This document shows, piece by piece, positions 25,201 to 38,120 of a stretch of DNA of 64,000 nucleotides. The stretch spans positions 186,001-250,000 of the forward strand of contig PUQB01000011.1 of the NCBI GenBank assembly GCA_003024785.1, in the 5' to 3' direction. The translations under genes were made by a program, and so were the position numbers. Every line of letters starts with the position of its first letter. Position 1 is the stretch's first letter. A model generated the notes under the pieces. That model was not told where the DNA came from and did no database searches. It worked only from the letters and a program-made list of their open reading frames with translations. Origin of the DNA: Selaginella tamariscina. Taxonomy: Eukaryota; Streptophyta; Lycopodiopsida; Selaginellales; Selaginellaceae.

Positions 25201-27640
25201 GTTTCTCCACCAAATCCTTTAGTGCACTATTTGGCAAAGGATTTTTGACACTCGCCGATCCATCACAAACATTTAAAATGGTTTCCTGCAAGCAATGATG
25301 TTACCCCATAAAGTCTTCGAATCCGACAATAAACATCTGTAGGGCTTGTCGTGATTCGTAACATCCTTCTTTATAAGGTTCAACTCGGTTCTCCGCTGCT
25401 GAAGGACTGCCATAAGAGAAGGCGTTGGCGTGCAATAGATTCTTCTCATTGGTTCACCCATTGGACAAGCATATCATCATCTGTCACATGCAAATATTTG
25501 CTGACATCTTCTTATGCTGAAGCTAAGGTCCAACCTAGTTTGTGACAGTGTATTCCCAACCACTCCTTGAAGTGCCTGATGGTCTTCAGCTCCATTGCCT
25601 TGAGATGAAAAGGAGAGGTGGGACTGTTGTTGTTATCTATAGTTTGTTATCAACCACCAAATCAGCTAAGACATTCATCTTCTCTATCATTGTTCCATTT
25701 AAAGGCTTCAACCATGTGATGAGCTTAAAATCGTTGTTTACATCCTTTATAAATTAAACAGACTTAGCCTTTGCTGTCTTACTGGGTTTCTTTGCAGACT
25801 TCTCCGAGGGCTCCCTTTCACTTGTCTATTTCTTCTTCAGTGTTCCTTTTATAAACGATTCCATAATCCTCACCCATTTAGCAAAGACCTTATCCTTGAG
25901 GAAAGAAATCATTATCAAAAAAGATGTTTCCTTTCCGCCCACCTGGGCAAAATCAACTGCTGCTATTTCTTTAGTTCTCTGAAAATAAAAAAGAGATAGA
26001 TTAATATATTGGCGAGATAAATTCTGCCAAGACAATTTACTTACCTGGTATTTCGCATATTGTTATCTCCTTGCAATAGCTCTTTGTGGCTGCCCAAGAT
26101 TTTCCCACATGGATTGCGTGTGTTTGAACTTCTCCCATATTTTATTGTTGTAGTGGTTGGTGTCAACAACGTCCCATTCTGCCGATAGCTTATGGTACTG
26201 TTCGATTGTGAAATTTGACTTAGCTAAAAATGCCGATTTTTTTGTCAACTTCTCATGGGTATGCTCAGAAAGTTTTGTTGCCATTGTTCCTTTATTATGT
26301 TCATTGAGAAGTTGTTGGGCTGCCGTTATCGTGTGCTAACCGTTAATAATGTAATACCTGATTGATTTTTTATTCTTCGTCTGGAACTTTGTGATTTGTT
26401 CTAGTGTTGTCACCCACATTATCTTAGTGCCTTTCTTTCTTTTATAGTATGGGCATAAAACAGCATTATGTGGAACGGTGTAAGAATTGTCATCCTTCAT
26501 CTTCTCCATGAGCTCAGTTACATATTCCTAGTTGAGTGACTTATAATTGAAGTTTGAGTTAACGCTGCAATACTTAACCCTACACTTGTAAATCTTATCA
26601 TTCAACATCATTTCCTTGTGGCTTATTGCAGCATAAAATGCCACATGTGCAGCTGACAAAACGTAAAATGATTTCTTTTGCGATCAAAATCAACATGTGT
26701 GAGCCTTGACTGCAACTATTTTAATGTTCTCAACACACTCTTTCAGCTCTCGAAGATTCCTAAACAAATTATGTGATCTGTAAAGAACCTGGGACTGAGC
26801 CACCCTCTCAATCTCCCTAATGATGTTGTTGTGTTCTTCTTCAATAAGAAGAGGGACGATTGCTTCACTTGTGGATGTTCTATATTGTGAAGCAATACTG
26901 CTGAGAATACACCTACTCGATGAGTATGGAGATCTTCAAAGTAGACATTTAATTAGATCCCATCCATAAATGGGCTTTCATTTAGTTAAAAAAAACTCCA
27001 TGGTCGACATGGCCTCTTAGAAAGGTGACGGGATTAATCCCACCACCAGAAGTGGCCGGATTAATCCGACAATGAACACATGAACATCATTATCCACAAG
27101 TCAACAGAACCACCCGAGGTTCTTGTTGTATTTGGCAACCTCTGGATCCGAGAACGTGACATTGGATGGAACAAGGCATATATGTCAAACATCATTCTAT
27201 TTGGGTTTGCAGCTTGCCCTCGGGTGCTTGATTAATGAATCTAGTTTTCATTGTTTTGTTTGTCCATGCGATGTGACAGATGTTAGTTTGACAGCAACCA
27301 TGGTTGATTCAATGCGCTTCCCGTTTATTTTGAAATATGGCCAAGTTGATTCCAGAATCCCCTACCCATGTCATCTCCTCCTTTTGTCTTCAATGTCACC
27401 TCAATTCCACATTTAAATATAAAAATGATTAGTTCTTCAAGCACATATCCGAGTATAACAGATTTTATTTTAATTCTTACCCAAAATTTAACGATGACTC
27501 CATACTAATGACTAAATCTCCTTGTTTGATCAAACCGTCTTTCTGCACAATAATACACTATAAATACAATTCATATAAAATCGCACACACACTTGTATAA
27601 ACCCAAATATACAAAATTAATATACTGATAAATTCACATA
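22240..27640 (-). pseudogene. ParB/methylase-like/HAD gene, copy 2, decayed
   Basis: Second direct copy. Minus-strand blocks: N-terminal module (27415-26960), ParB start (about 26610-26500), SAEWDVVDTNHYNNKIWEKF (about 26200-26100), the linker around 26035-25540, methylase-like motif IV region (about 25340-25290, YRCLLSDSKTLWGN), motif I-like AWVFYYYTRRSILKECYLWD (about 24795-24740) followed by VIAVEKDKTMVEDLNKW, HAD start LLDVNGVLL (about 23860) and VVDDSPQKAMLNQNI (about 23440). A solo LTR at 22870-23282 splits the HAD end, and a 60-bp palindrome-bearing insertion sits at 27011-27070. Motif I is more eroded than in copy 3. Confidence 0.7.
22870..23282 (+). mobile_element. Solo LTR of the 36.4 kb gypsy family inserted in copy 2
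   Basis: TGTCACGACCCAATACAAGATGC ... TTCCTTGACA matches the LTR at 36423-36871, including the CCTACAGGATATTCC repeat block. Flanks are TATAT (22865-22869) and GATAT (23283-23287). The uninterrupted copy 3 reads GGTGGATAC here, so this looks like a 5-bp target duplication with one later substitution. Confidence 0.8.
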
Positions 27641-28640
27641 CACCCTTCTTTGTCTCAGAGAGAAGTGGACGGGATTAATTGTCCGAATCTCACATTTATG
27701 ATAGTGCAAAAGACAGATAACATTTAGTTTTAAAACCACCATAAATGTGAGCTTTGGACAGTTTCACATGGTTTACTAAAAATATTATGATAAGATGATA
27801 GAAATAAATAAAATGAAATAAGCAACTTATATATACTAATACACATATATATTCACATGTAAGGGGTTGTAAGATTAATCTCGCCACCCCTTCTATGCCT
27901 CCTGAAATGGTAGGCAGGATTTAGCCCATTAATTTAGGAGACAGAGAAGGGTGATGGGATTAATCCCGCCCATCATTTCAGGAGGCATGGAAGGGATGCA
28001 GGATTAATCTCACCACCCTTCTTAGTCTCATGAAATGGTGTGCGGTATTAATCTTACCACCCTTCTCCATCTCAGACAGAAGTGAGCAAGATTGATTTGG
28101 CTCACCAATTCAAGAGATGGAGAAGGATGGCGGGATTAACTGCCACATCTTCCATGCCTGGTGGGCGGGATTAATCCCGCCCACGACACTCTCATATGGA
28201 TAATGGCGGTAGGCCGGGATTAATCCTGCTCCACACTCATTGAGACTTTAAGGGTGGCGAGATTAATCCCACCACCCCTTCCATGCTTGGTGAACGGGAT
28301 TAATCCTCCCACCACCTTTACGCCTCCTTGAACAGTCGGTGGGATTAATCCTGCTCACTAGGCATGGAAGGGTCAACGGGATTAATCTCGCCACCTTTTA
28401 TGTCTTAATGAGTATGGGCGGGATTAATCCTGTCCATCACCATTGTGGAATTTATCCGCCACCAGGCATGAAAGGGCAACGAGATTAATCCTACCACTCT
28501 GTAGGTTGAGCATGGGTGGTGGATTTTATCTCGCTAGCTTTTACACAGGTCATGGGCGGCGGGATTAATCCCGCCACCCATGAGGCTAACCAAAGAGCGG
28601 CGAAATTAATCCAGCCACCATTTGGTTAATCCCGTGCACT
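27641..28640. repeat. GGATTAATCC palindrome array A
   Basis: About 17 variants of GGCGGGATTAATCCCGCC spaced about 35-90 bp. The best, at 28551-28582, is a near-perfect 32-bp palindrome centred on GGATTAATCC. Spacers carry phrases like CCACCCCTTCCATGCCTCC. It abuts the 5' side of ParB-family copy 2, and a shorter equivalent abuts copy 3 at 56395. Confidence 0.9.
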
Positions 28641-28930
28641 AGGGTGATGCACACACATATATATATATGTATATGTATATACAGAAATGTGCAAGATACA
28701 CACACACACATATATATGTGTGTGTGTGTGTGTAAATACAGATATATGTATATGTGTATGTATATACAGGAGTGCGTGTGTGTGCGAGAGATAGATAAAT
28801 AAATTTTATTATATAGGTACACACATATATAAATGTATATGTAAATACAGATAAATAAATAAATTATCTATCACACACATATATATATGTGTATATGTAT
28901 ACATAAGAGTGTGCGTGTGAGAGAGAGAGA
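28640..28930. repeat. CA/TA/TG microsatellite cluster
   Basis: Mixed (CA)n, (TATATG)n and GAGA runs; no coding content. Confidence 0.9.
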
Positions 28931-29084
28931 GATTTCATCTGTGTGAATGCAATTTCAAACCCTACTTCATCGCTGCGGCTTTTTGCACAACCATGTCTTG
29001 TGAGAGAGAGATCTTGCACTGCCACTCTCACATTTCCACCACCACGCCTTGAAACCCTAAGAATATACTTAAGCAATAAAATAT

Positions 29085-29445
29085 ATATTAACCTAAACAA
29101 ATATTCCTTCTAAGAATGATTCTAAACAAATATTCTTTTTAAGAATATACCTAAACCTTAAAAGGATAAATATATATTAACCCTAAATAAATATTCCTTC
29201 TAAGAATATATTTAAACCCTAAAAGGAAAAAATATATATTAACCCTAAATAAATATTCCTTCTAAGAATATATTTAAACCCTAAAAGGAATAAAATATAT
29301 ATTAACCCTAAATAAATATTCCTTCTAAGAATATATTTAAACCCTAAAAGGAATAAAATATATATTAACCCTAAATAAATATTCCTTCTAAGAATATATT
29401 TAAACCTTAAAAGGAATAAAATATATATTAACAATAAATATTCTT
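29085..29445. repeat. AT-rich minisatellite, about 61-bp unit
   Basis: Five to six copies of a unit with TTAACCCTAAATAAATATTC, CTTCTAAGAATATATTTAAA and CCCTAAAAGGAATAAAATA, spaced about 60-63 bp. Open minus-strand frames (LGLIYILFLLGFKYILRRN repeated) are by-products. Confidence 0.9.
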
Positions 29446-30227
29446 TCATTATATTGTCATAATTTTAAATTTGTGTGTGTGTGTGTGTATGGGTGTATCA
29501 TATACACCTTAAAAATATAAATCATGCCGGGGTTTAACATATGTGTTTATGAGAGTGTTAAATTTTCACGTGCAACAATACATATATACACATATAATAT
29601 ACACATAAACATACATACATAGTACATAATATTGTCACATTAGTACATATTATAAATCATGCATGGTGTGTATGTATGAGAGAAGAGAGAGAGTGTTAAA
29701 AAAATAATTTTGTACACATTACATATATTAGTACATATATACATACACACGTGTATACATGCAGACATACATACATATTACATGTGTAAATTCAATGTGT
29801 TATATACACACAAACTGAGTACATATGGATCATACATGCATAATATGATGTTTTCGATAAAGAAACAACATATCTCTCCAGTTTGGTTTAGGGTTTAAAC
29901 CCAATGCAAGTATTTTATTATTAAATTTATTATTTATATAAAAGTCTATTATTCATATAAAATACATAAGAAAACACACATAAAGAATTGTTGATAGTCA
30001 AGATAAACATAAAATCACAAATCATTTTATTGATTTGTCAATTAATTTTAAAAACTTTATTTTTAAAAATGCAAATTATAATTTGCTTATACTTTAAAAT
30101 TGTATGTATATATTTGAATTTTACCCAATTTTAACTTCAAATAACATAATGATATTAAAACACATTTGAAAGCAATCATAGCATATAATATATATATTAG
30201 TATAAAATCTTTATACTAATATAAACT
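29446..30227. other. AT-rich spacer without visible gene
   Basis: TG and TA microsatellite runs (about 29470-29490, 29580-29630, 29730-29790) in AT-rich DNA. I see no supported coding region. Confidence 0.6.
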
Positions 30228-30287
30228 AAATCCATGCACATTTATCTAATTATTTAATATAAATTTACTCTAAACACTAAACATATG

Positions 30288-31710
30288 TAAGTCCCAGTGT
30301 AAAGTATGTGTAACTATAAATGTTTGGTTTGGGATTTAAACTCTAAACCGTAAATACAAAGTTAGATGCTTTATTTATATCGTGATTCACTTATCGGCTT
30401 GTGTATGTGTGTGCATATGTGTCTCTGTAAGTGCTTCTAATGCGTGTGCACATGTATATGTTAATTTTTAATTGTATTTATATGTGTGCAAAAGAAACAT
30501 TGAATTAAAGTGAAATGATATTAATATACACACTATGAACATATTTTAAATATACATAATAATATATCATTTAATCTAATATATAATCATATATAGTTTT
30601 AATATATATTAATTTAATATTGATAATAAGGTTTAACATTTGAATATTCTTGAAATAATTAATTAAGAAAATCCCATTAATATATATAAATGTAGAATAA
30701 TTACTGAAATAATGAAGAATATATACTAATTTAATTATGATAATCATGTTTAATATTAAAATATTCTTGAAATAATAAGAAATAATAAAGAATATCCCAT
30801 TAATATAAAGAAATGTAAGTCCCAGTGTAGAGTGTGTAATTATAAATGTTTGGTTTGAGATTTGAACTCTAAATCGTAAATACAAAGCTAGATGCTTTAT
30901 TTATATCGTGATCCACTCATCGGCTTGTGTATGTGTGTACATATGTGTTTCTGTAAGTGCTTCTAATGCATGTGCACGTGTATGTGTAATTTTTTATTGT
31001 ATTTATATATGTGTGCAAAAGAAACATTGAATTAAATTGAAAATAATATTAATATACTCACTATGAACATATTTTAAATTATACATAATAATATATCATT
31101 TAATCTAATATATAGTCATATATAGTTTTAATAATATTATTAATTTAATATTGCTAATAAGGTTTAACATTGGGATATTCTTGAAATAATAAGAAATTAA
31201 TTGAGAAAATCCCATTAATATATAAATGTAGAATAATTACTAAAATAATTAAGAATATATACTAATTTAATTATGATAATCATGTTTAATATTGAAATAT
31301 TCTTGGAATAATAAGAAAATAATAAAGAATATCCCATAATATAAAAAATGTAGATTAATTACTCAAATAATTAAGAAAATAATATTTAATATACACACTA
31401 TGAACATATTTAAATTATACATAATAATATATCATTTTATCTAATATATAGTCATATATAATTTAATAATATGTATTAATTTAATATTGATAATAAGGTT
31501 TAACATTGGAATATTCTTAAAATAATAAGGAAATAATTGAGAAAATCGCATTAAGATAAACAAATGTAGAATAATTATTGAAATAATTATGAATATATAC
31601 TAATTTAATTATGATAATCAGGTTTAACATTAAAATATTCTTGGAATAATAAGAAAATATAAGAATATCCCATAAATATAAAGAAATATAAATTAATTAC
31701 TCGAATAATT
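30288..31710. repeat. Tandem repeat of about 529 bp, 2.7 copies
   Basis: Units start at 30288 and 30817 with GTAAGTCCCAGTGTA(A/G)AG; a third lacking that head covers about 31350-31700. Each holds paired sub-blocks with TAAGGTTTAACATT and TAATCATGTTTAATATT. No coding content. Confidence 0.8.
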
Positions 31711-32329
31711 AAGAAAATAATATTAATAAACACACTATGAATATATTTTAAATGTTAATAATAATTTATCAATTTATTTATTGTATAAGTATATATTTAT
31801 AATATATACTTGAATATTAAGAATGTAGAATAATTACTAAAATTTTATATATTAAACAGCTTAAATCACTTGCTAATGTTAAATACATTAAATGCAATTT
31901 TAAAAATAAATTCGAATTAGAGAGTATATATGTTAAACTGTCGGTTATTTGTATCAACTCATCTTAAATTTTATTTTATTTTCTTTTCAAAAATTTAAAA
32001 TTCTAACATAAAGTATTGTCAGTCTAACATGTAAATTTAAAAATGCATTTAATTTCCTACTCAAATTCAGATTTAGTTTTTTCTCCAACAAGAGTTTCTT
32101 TATTTCTCTCTTCAGATCTTCTTTTTTCTTGATAGCGATCACCTCAGGAACTACATTAAATTGGGTGTTATTATTTATAAGAAAGCATGGCGTCTTCAAT
32201 ATTGTTTACAAGTAATATTATAACAAATTTAGAAATACTATAACATTCTCTCTTAAAATTAGAATTTAGGGTTTAGGAATTCATTAGGGTTACATTATAA
32301 TCTGCTAGGGATTTATCTTAAAGAGTTGT

Positions 32330-32940
32330 CGATGGGGCAACGGAATTAATCCGGCCATTTCTTTTTCGCCTTTTAGAAGAGGTGGCGGGATTAATCCCGT
32401 CCACAACTCTTTTAAAACATGAAAGCCGTAGCGGGATTAATCGGGCCAATGCTTCTCCGTCATTTAGAAAGGGTGACGGGATTAATCTTGTCGACAACTC
32501 TATGAAATGATAACGAGTTAACAGAATTTATTGTAAAAAGTTGTTCTCGGGATTAATCCCGCCCACCATTCTAGGAGGCAAAGAAAGGGTGGCATGATTA
32601 ATCTCGCCACCACTTTCTTATGTTAGAAAATTTGTGGGTAGGATTTATCCCGCCGACCAATTTAAAAGGTGGAAGCATTGGCGGGATTAATCCTATCACC
32701 CCTTCGAAATCTCTTTGAAATCTTAGCTTTGGAGAGATTTGTGGGCATGATTAATCGACGAGGAAGAGGATTAATCCAACCGACTCTTCCTCGTCGGAGG
32801 AGTCGGTGGCGAGATTAATCTCGCCAACTCTTCCTTGTTAGAGGGAGTTAGTGGCAAGATTAATCCCGCCGACTCTTCCTCGTCCAAGGGAGTCGTGGGC
32901 GAGATTAATCCCTCCCCCAGTTGTATTAATCAAGCATGAT
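32330..32940. repeat. GGATTAATCC palindrome array B
   Basis: About 13 variants of GGCGGGATTAATCCCGCC, alternating in the last third (32750-32910) with a second hairpin motif, CGACTCTTCCTCGTCGGAGG and AGTCG. Lies 5' of the DUF7869-like gene. Confidence 0.9.
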
Positions 32941-33179
32941 AATTTATATTTATACATAATTATATATTATTACACATGCATATATATTAAGCACCCTCGA
33001 TTCAAATTTTTTTTGGAAATATTGCATAAACAAATATCATAAATAACACAATTATTAGTGCAAACTATCTCGTTATTCCGAAGAAGACATCCTTTATCTC
33101 TAGTATTAAACATATTGCCATGAACTATGGAAATTCGAGATGATAATGCATCATGTCACAATATTGCCCAAGGATCGAG

Positions 33180-33325
33180 AGAGGTGGCAGGATTAATCCC
33201 GCCGCAACTCTTTTTGATAAGGAAGAATCGACGGGATTAATCCCGCTGCCAACTTTCTCCGACGAGGAAGAGTAGGCAGGATTAATCCTGCCACAACTCT
33301 CCTCGACGAGGAAGAGGTGGCGGGT
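33180..33325. repeat. GGATTAATCC palindrome array C
   Basis: Three to four units (GGCAGGATTAATCCCGCC, CGACGGGATTAATCCCGCTG, GGCAGGATTAATCCTGCC) with GACGAGGAAGAG spacers, directly upstream of the DUF7869-like gene. It matches 58850-58985 in direct orientation although the surrounding arms are inverted. Confidence 0.85.
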
Positions 33326-33404
33326 TGATCAGTGAATACCATTTTGCAAGCATGTTGAGGTTCCTTGAATAGAATTTGAAGAGGGTTCTCTTGTATTATG
33401 GAAT

Positions 33405-35880
33405 GTGAATGAAGTCAAGGCTGACACAGAGAATGCAGAGTCACAAACAAATAGTCGTACGAGTTCACCAGATGATGGCTTGCCTGCTGTGATGGATGAG
33501 GTGATTCTTTTTCTTCATGAGATCGAGGTTGAGAGAGACATCAATCACAGTTATAAATCCAATAGAAGTCGTATCAAAGAGAAACTAGGGCTTACTTTGT
33601 GGGTGTAGTTGTGATAGAGGTTTCACTAATGGCACATTGCACCTGGATCCTTTGTGAGGTGGAAAACATCTGAATTAAAACGATAAAGATGGTTCAACAT
33701 ATAGTAAGAAAAGGCGATTTATGGGTTGCAGATTTGCCCCTGCAAGTTCTAGCAAGAGGGTCAAGATGGATCCTACATCTTCAATAAGCGTTGTAGCATT
33801 TCCACGTGTGTCTGCTGCAAAAAGAAGTGTTGTCAGATAGCAAACCGAATGAAATTACCCAATGTAGACATGCCTTTTGTATGCTCACCCAAAAGCAAAG
33901 GCATGAGTTTTGTATATGCTACACTAACTGGGTGTATTGATGAAATGGACTTAGACACAGGATATCAGAGTACATCCATGGTATTTAATAAGGTGGCCAT
34001 CTGCTTCAAAAGCTTGGTACACTATATACGGGATCCAAAGACCACGTTTTACCACTGGAGGGATGAGTGGCTAGATGGAGCACACACCTCAGTACATGGG
34101 GACACTCGCTTGATCAAAACCGCTCTCACATTATGACAACCATAGAGATACCTTAAGGCTTTTGTGGAAGCAAATGCAGACAGGATGGCTCACAACAACC
34201 ATAAATGCAGGGGTAAGGGAAAATCTTAAGGTTTTGCCTTCAATCTACACTCAATTGAAGCTGTGTGAACATGTGAACAAGTGCCTCAGTTTGATGGGGT
34301 TCCAAGCAATCTACACTGGTACCTTCAACAACATATGGAATACTCATCTTAAGGATGTGGAGATTGTAAAACACTTTAACTTTTCCAAGTGTGACATTAA
34401 AAACTACAAAGGCTTGTGCAAAAACCTTGGTGGAGATCATTGCCATTCAAAAGAATATGGAGGCCCACATGATTGCACAACAAACTTGCCGGTCTCAATA
34501 CTTGCACACCGCATGCTTTTTGTGTTACGCCCATTAGAATACATGTGCTTGATCCATGACAAAATAGATCATTCAAAGATCGACATTCTAAGGCTCGTTG
34601 CAACACCAAAGTGCCTTGGAAATGTCATGAACTTCCGATTTCATTATATATGTGCTAACACATGGACACGGTTGTGAGTCATATGGAGACTTTTCACTTC
34701 CACATTGGTCTAGACTCCAATTTCACTATTGGGTCGTTGGCCATGTGTTTCAGAAACCTTGAAGCCCACTCACAAACAAGTCATACGTGATCTCAAAGTG
34801 AAGAAACAACACCTTCAACTTTACATAATGCTCTCATGAACATGTTGCACTGAGGCTACTTGGGAATATGAGAAGCATCGTCAGTAGCCTGCACAAAAAA
34901 CAGATGGCCCTGTTGAGAGTTCTAGTTCAGTGGAGATCTAGCTCAAATAGTGTACATGTGTCCTAACATTAAATAAGCTTCTCATCATTTGCTTTTACAA
35001 ATGGATAATTGTGCAGGCGAGAACAAAAATAGTAAATCATTTTACTTAAGGGTTTCTCAAACTCATACTTATTTTTATTTTTAATATGTACTAGCATACT
35101 TGTCAATGCTTGTTGCCAAAGGTGTGTTTAAGACAATCACGCTCAGTTTCCTTATGGTTGGTCACACTCATGAAGATATTGATGCGTTCTTTAACAAGGT
35201 CTCCAACTTTACAAAAAGAACAAGTGCACTTACCTTACTGCATATGATGGATCTTTTTGAAAATTGCATCTTTAAAAAAAGTTGCTTTGCTTGTGACTAG
35301 GTGCCAACTTCAAAAAGTTTCTTAATGAGTATATAAAGAGGGAGCGATTCTTTAGTTGGTCACCTTGTGCCGCTATAATTTTTTTCCATAAGAGATGGTA
35401 TATCTATTATGCTGAGTGGTTACCAAAAGAGGGCTTAATGCTCTTCAAAAGTGGAGAGGATGGAAAGCCACTTCTCCCAAAAGGACAACCAGACCCTATT
35501 CCATTGAGTGCCCAGCTCAAGGAACAATCGTTATATTGATGGCATCAAAAAATATGTGGCATGGGTTCAAAAATCGATGCTAAAGAATTATGATACAATG
35601 GTTACTCAGAACTATATAAGCATGTGGTCGATATTGGGAAATTGTTCGAGAGTTAGAAGGCCTACTGTCACAAGTACAGAATTACAACACCCTTTTTGGC
35701 CTAAAACAAGTGGCAAGAGGAGATTGAAATGACATCAATGAGCACAGACGACATAAAAGCAATAGTGATGTGGAAGTGCAAACCCCACACTTTGTTGGAC
35801 AAAGGATCCAAAAACCTAAAGCATATTTGATTGCTATAATCTTCAAAAATAATGATGGTCTCATTACTCAGATGTGTTAT
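33405..35880 (+). pseudogene. DUF7869-type element protein, decayed
   Basis: Open blocks: 33405-33608 (NSRTSSPDDGLPAVMDEV), 33849-34136 (YATLTGCIDEMDLDTGYQST, WLDGAHTSVHGDTRL), 34162-34677 (CLIHDKIDHSKIDIL), 35100-35300 (SFLMVGHTHEDIDAFFNKVS) and 35508-35732 (IDGIKKYVAWVQKSMLKNYD). The pairing of HDKxDHsK with GHTHEDIDaFF is, from memory, the hallmark of DUF7869 proteins found in repetitive families of mosses, ferns and animals; a nuclease or transposase role is suspected, not proven. Stops and shifts between blocks make it non-functional. The inverted partner (56513-58330) lacks the end after GHTHEDID. Confidence 0.65.
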
Positions 35881-36148
35881 ATAATCAGCCTATTTAATGG
35901 GTCAAATTATTACACACTGAAGTAATCACAAAAAATAGTATGGTTAAGGTTGATCAAAAAAAGGCGACATGAGAAGAAGAACGAAAAATCTAATGGATGC
36001 CTAGAGAAAACATGGTCTCCCAATAAAAAATACCAATGTTTTATAAATGTTAAATCCATTCAATATGGGTGGATGTCAAAAGCATTGATAAAGTCACGAT
36101 TAATAAAATTAAAAGAATATATTTTCTGAAGCTTAAAGCAATTACAAA
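35881..36148. other. Spacer without visible gene
   Basis: Short stretch between the DUF7869-like pseudogene and the inner end of IR1. No supported coding content. Confidence 0.5.
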
Positions 36149-37027
36149 ATTATAAAATATAGTATATTTAATTTCATAATTAATAAACTCTTTAATAATA
36201 GTACCAAATTGTTTACTTAACTATATAAATTTATAAAAAGATATGAAAGATTGACTATATAGGATTTTGTATATTATATATATAATTATATTACTAGAAT
36301 TTTTATTAATGTTATATTTAAATATTAATATTTTAATAACAACATCAATATTTATATAATGTACCTCATGCTCTTCCTTAATTTTTATATTAAGCCCATA
36401 CAATCTTAAATATAATATATATTGTCATGACTCGATACAGGATGCAAGATACAAAATACGGGTTACAAGATATTCCTACAGGATATTCTTATAGGATATG
36501 CCTATAGGATATACCTATAGGATATGCCTGCAAGATATTCCTACAGGATATTCCTATAGGATATGCCTATAGGATATGCCTAGAGGATAAGGGTCATTAT
36601 TTTAGCTCATGACTAGATTAGACTCATGACCAAATTAGCTTGGAGTTGTGAGTATAAAAGCTCCGACCTAATTGTTGTACAATCAGTTACTATCAACACC
36701 AGTCTTTTTATGATTAATCTTGTCTTGTCTTGTTCTTGTCTTGTCTTACTTATTGCCTCCTGCTCTTGTTTTGTTCCTAGTTCCTGTCCTGCTCCTTGTC
36801 TTGCTTCTGAGTCAAGCTTCCTTATTCTTGGAATCCTGCTCACTTCCTTGTTCCTGGATCATGGCTTGACAGTTTGATAGTAACTGCTTTCATAGCTTTC
36901 CGATTTCTAGCTACTTTTTTTTCCTTGATTCTTCTCCTTCGTTTTCCTCTTTTTTTCTTTCATAAATCATGGCCGATTTTGAGCAATTTCAACGTGAGCA
37001 CCAAATATTGCTTCATGAGCTGGCCAA

Positions 37028-37860
37028 GTGGTCATAAATTTGCAAGGTTCCACCAACGCGGTGCATGCAGCTGCTGAAGCATCCTCCAAGGCTGCTGCAC
37101 AGGCTCTCTCTCAAGTATCCGTGGTTTTCTCTCCATCGAACACTTCTTCAAAGTTAAAGATCAGCATGCTGGAAAAGTTCAATGGCAATCGTGTTGATTT
37201 CCAAGGGTTCCTAAATCAGATCAGGCTTTTGATCCGCATGCAACCACGCCGCTACTCGACTTATGCATAAAAGGTTGGCCTTTTATCCCTACTAGTTGGA
37301 TCTCCACGGGCTTGGGTTGCCCCTTTGCTAAAGCGTGACGACCCATTGATGGAAGACTTTGAAGGTTTCGTGGATGCCTTTAAAGTTTGCTTTGGAGATT
37401 TTGTAAGTATCGTTCCGCATGCACGAAGTTACAAAAGCTCACACAAGGATCTCGACCAGCTTCTGTCTATGCATCCGAATTTCAGCAACTTTGCACGAAC
37501 ATTCCATGGGACGAGACTGCATTAATTGAACACTTTCATTTTGGGTTGAGAGATGATGTGAAGGACCTTTTCCTTACGTTACCGGATAACCAAACATTAG
37601 CGGAGATCATGCAACAGGCCGTTCGCTACGACAACTACTTGTTCGAGCGTCGTCAGGAAAAATCCCGTCAGCAGTTCTTGCAAACCAATCTTGCAGTTGT
37701 GGTACATACTCATGCGACACCTTCTAGAGTAGTTCCTATGGAGGTTGAGAAATACAAGCGTGGCTAACTTTCTGCTGCTGAGAAGCAACGTCGCCACAGT
37801 GAAAATCTATGTTTGTATTGTGGTGAAGCGTGACACAAGGCGGCGGAATGTCCAATTAAA
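37028..37860 (+). pseudogene. Gag of gypsy B
   Basis: Capsid-like frames in three pieces (37028-37270, 37325-37525, 37387-37767) plus the zinc knuckle to about 37860. Breaks: stop near 37267, frame change near 37400, and a stop inside the knuckle (GEA*HK). The start ATG at 36969 (MADFEQFQREHQILLHELAK) is followed by a stop at about 37035. Confidence 0.7.
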
Positions 37861-38120
37861 GCCAGGAAGTTCAAGACACGTGAAGTCGAAGTTGAAGTTC
37901 AGTCGGAAAACTTCAATGTTCACTTCGTTTAGGAGCCACGAAGTTGGATGTAGGTGTAGGCACCATTGGTGCTGCTCATACCATTCATCACTTAAGTTTC
38001 CTGTACACATTCATCTCAATGATCGAGAGCTTAAGGAGTTTGCCTTGTTAGACACTGGTACAAATGCATGCTTCATGGATGACACTTTTTGCAACTCAAC
38101 ATGGCATCCCGGTGGTGAAG

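Larger units (their letters stand above)
30228..35218. repeat. Left arm of second inverted repeat (IR2)
   Basis: Reverse complement of 56512-60170, with gaps: AT-rich tandem part (30228-31700), palindrome array (32330-32940) and DUF7869-like gene (33400-35218). About 31750-32330 has no clear partner. The right arm ends exactly where a gypsy LTR begins (60171). Confidence 0.75.

Noticed and set aside
28551..28582. GGATTAATCC read as a Bicoid/Otx homeodomain site
   Set aside because: K50 homeodomain regulation of that type is animal-specific as far as I know, and the array sits in plant-like repeats.
27641..28640. Palindrome array considered as a CRISPR-like array
   Set aside because: Units vary, spacing is irregular, spacers are related to each other, and the context is a eukaryotic transposon.
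28586..28824. Minus-strand ORFs with YIYIYTHTHTH-like sequence
   Set aside because: Products of CA/TA microsatellites.
29219..29449. Repetitive ORF LGLIYILFLLGFKYILRRN
   Set aside because: Reading of the AT-rich minisatellite; unit length gives an accidental open frame.
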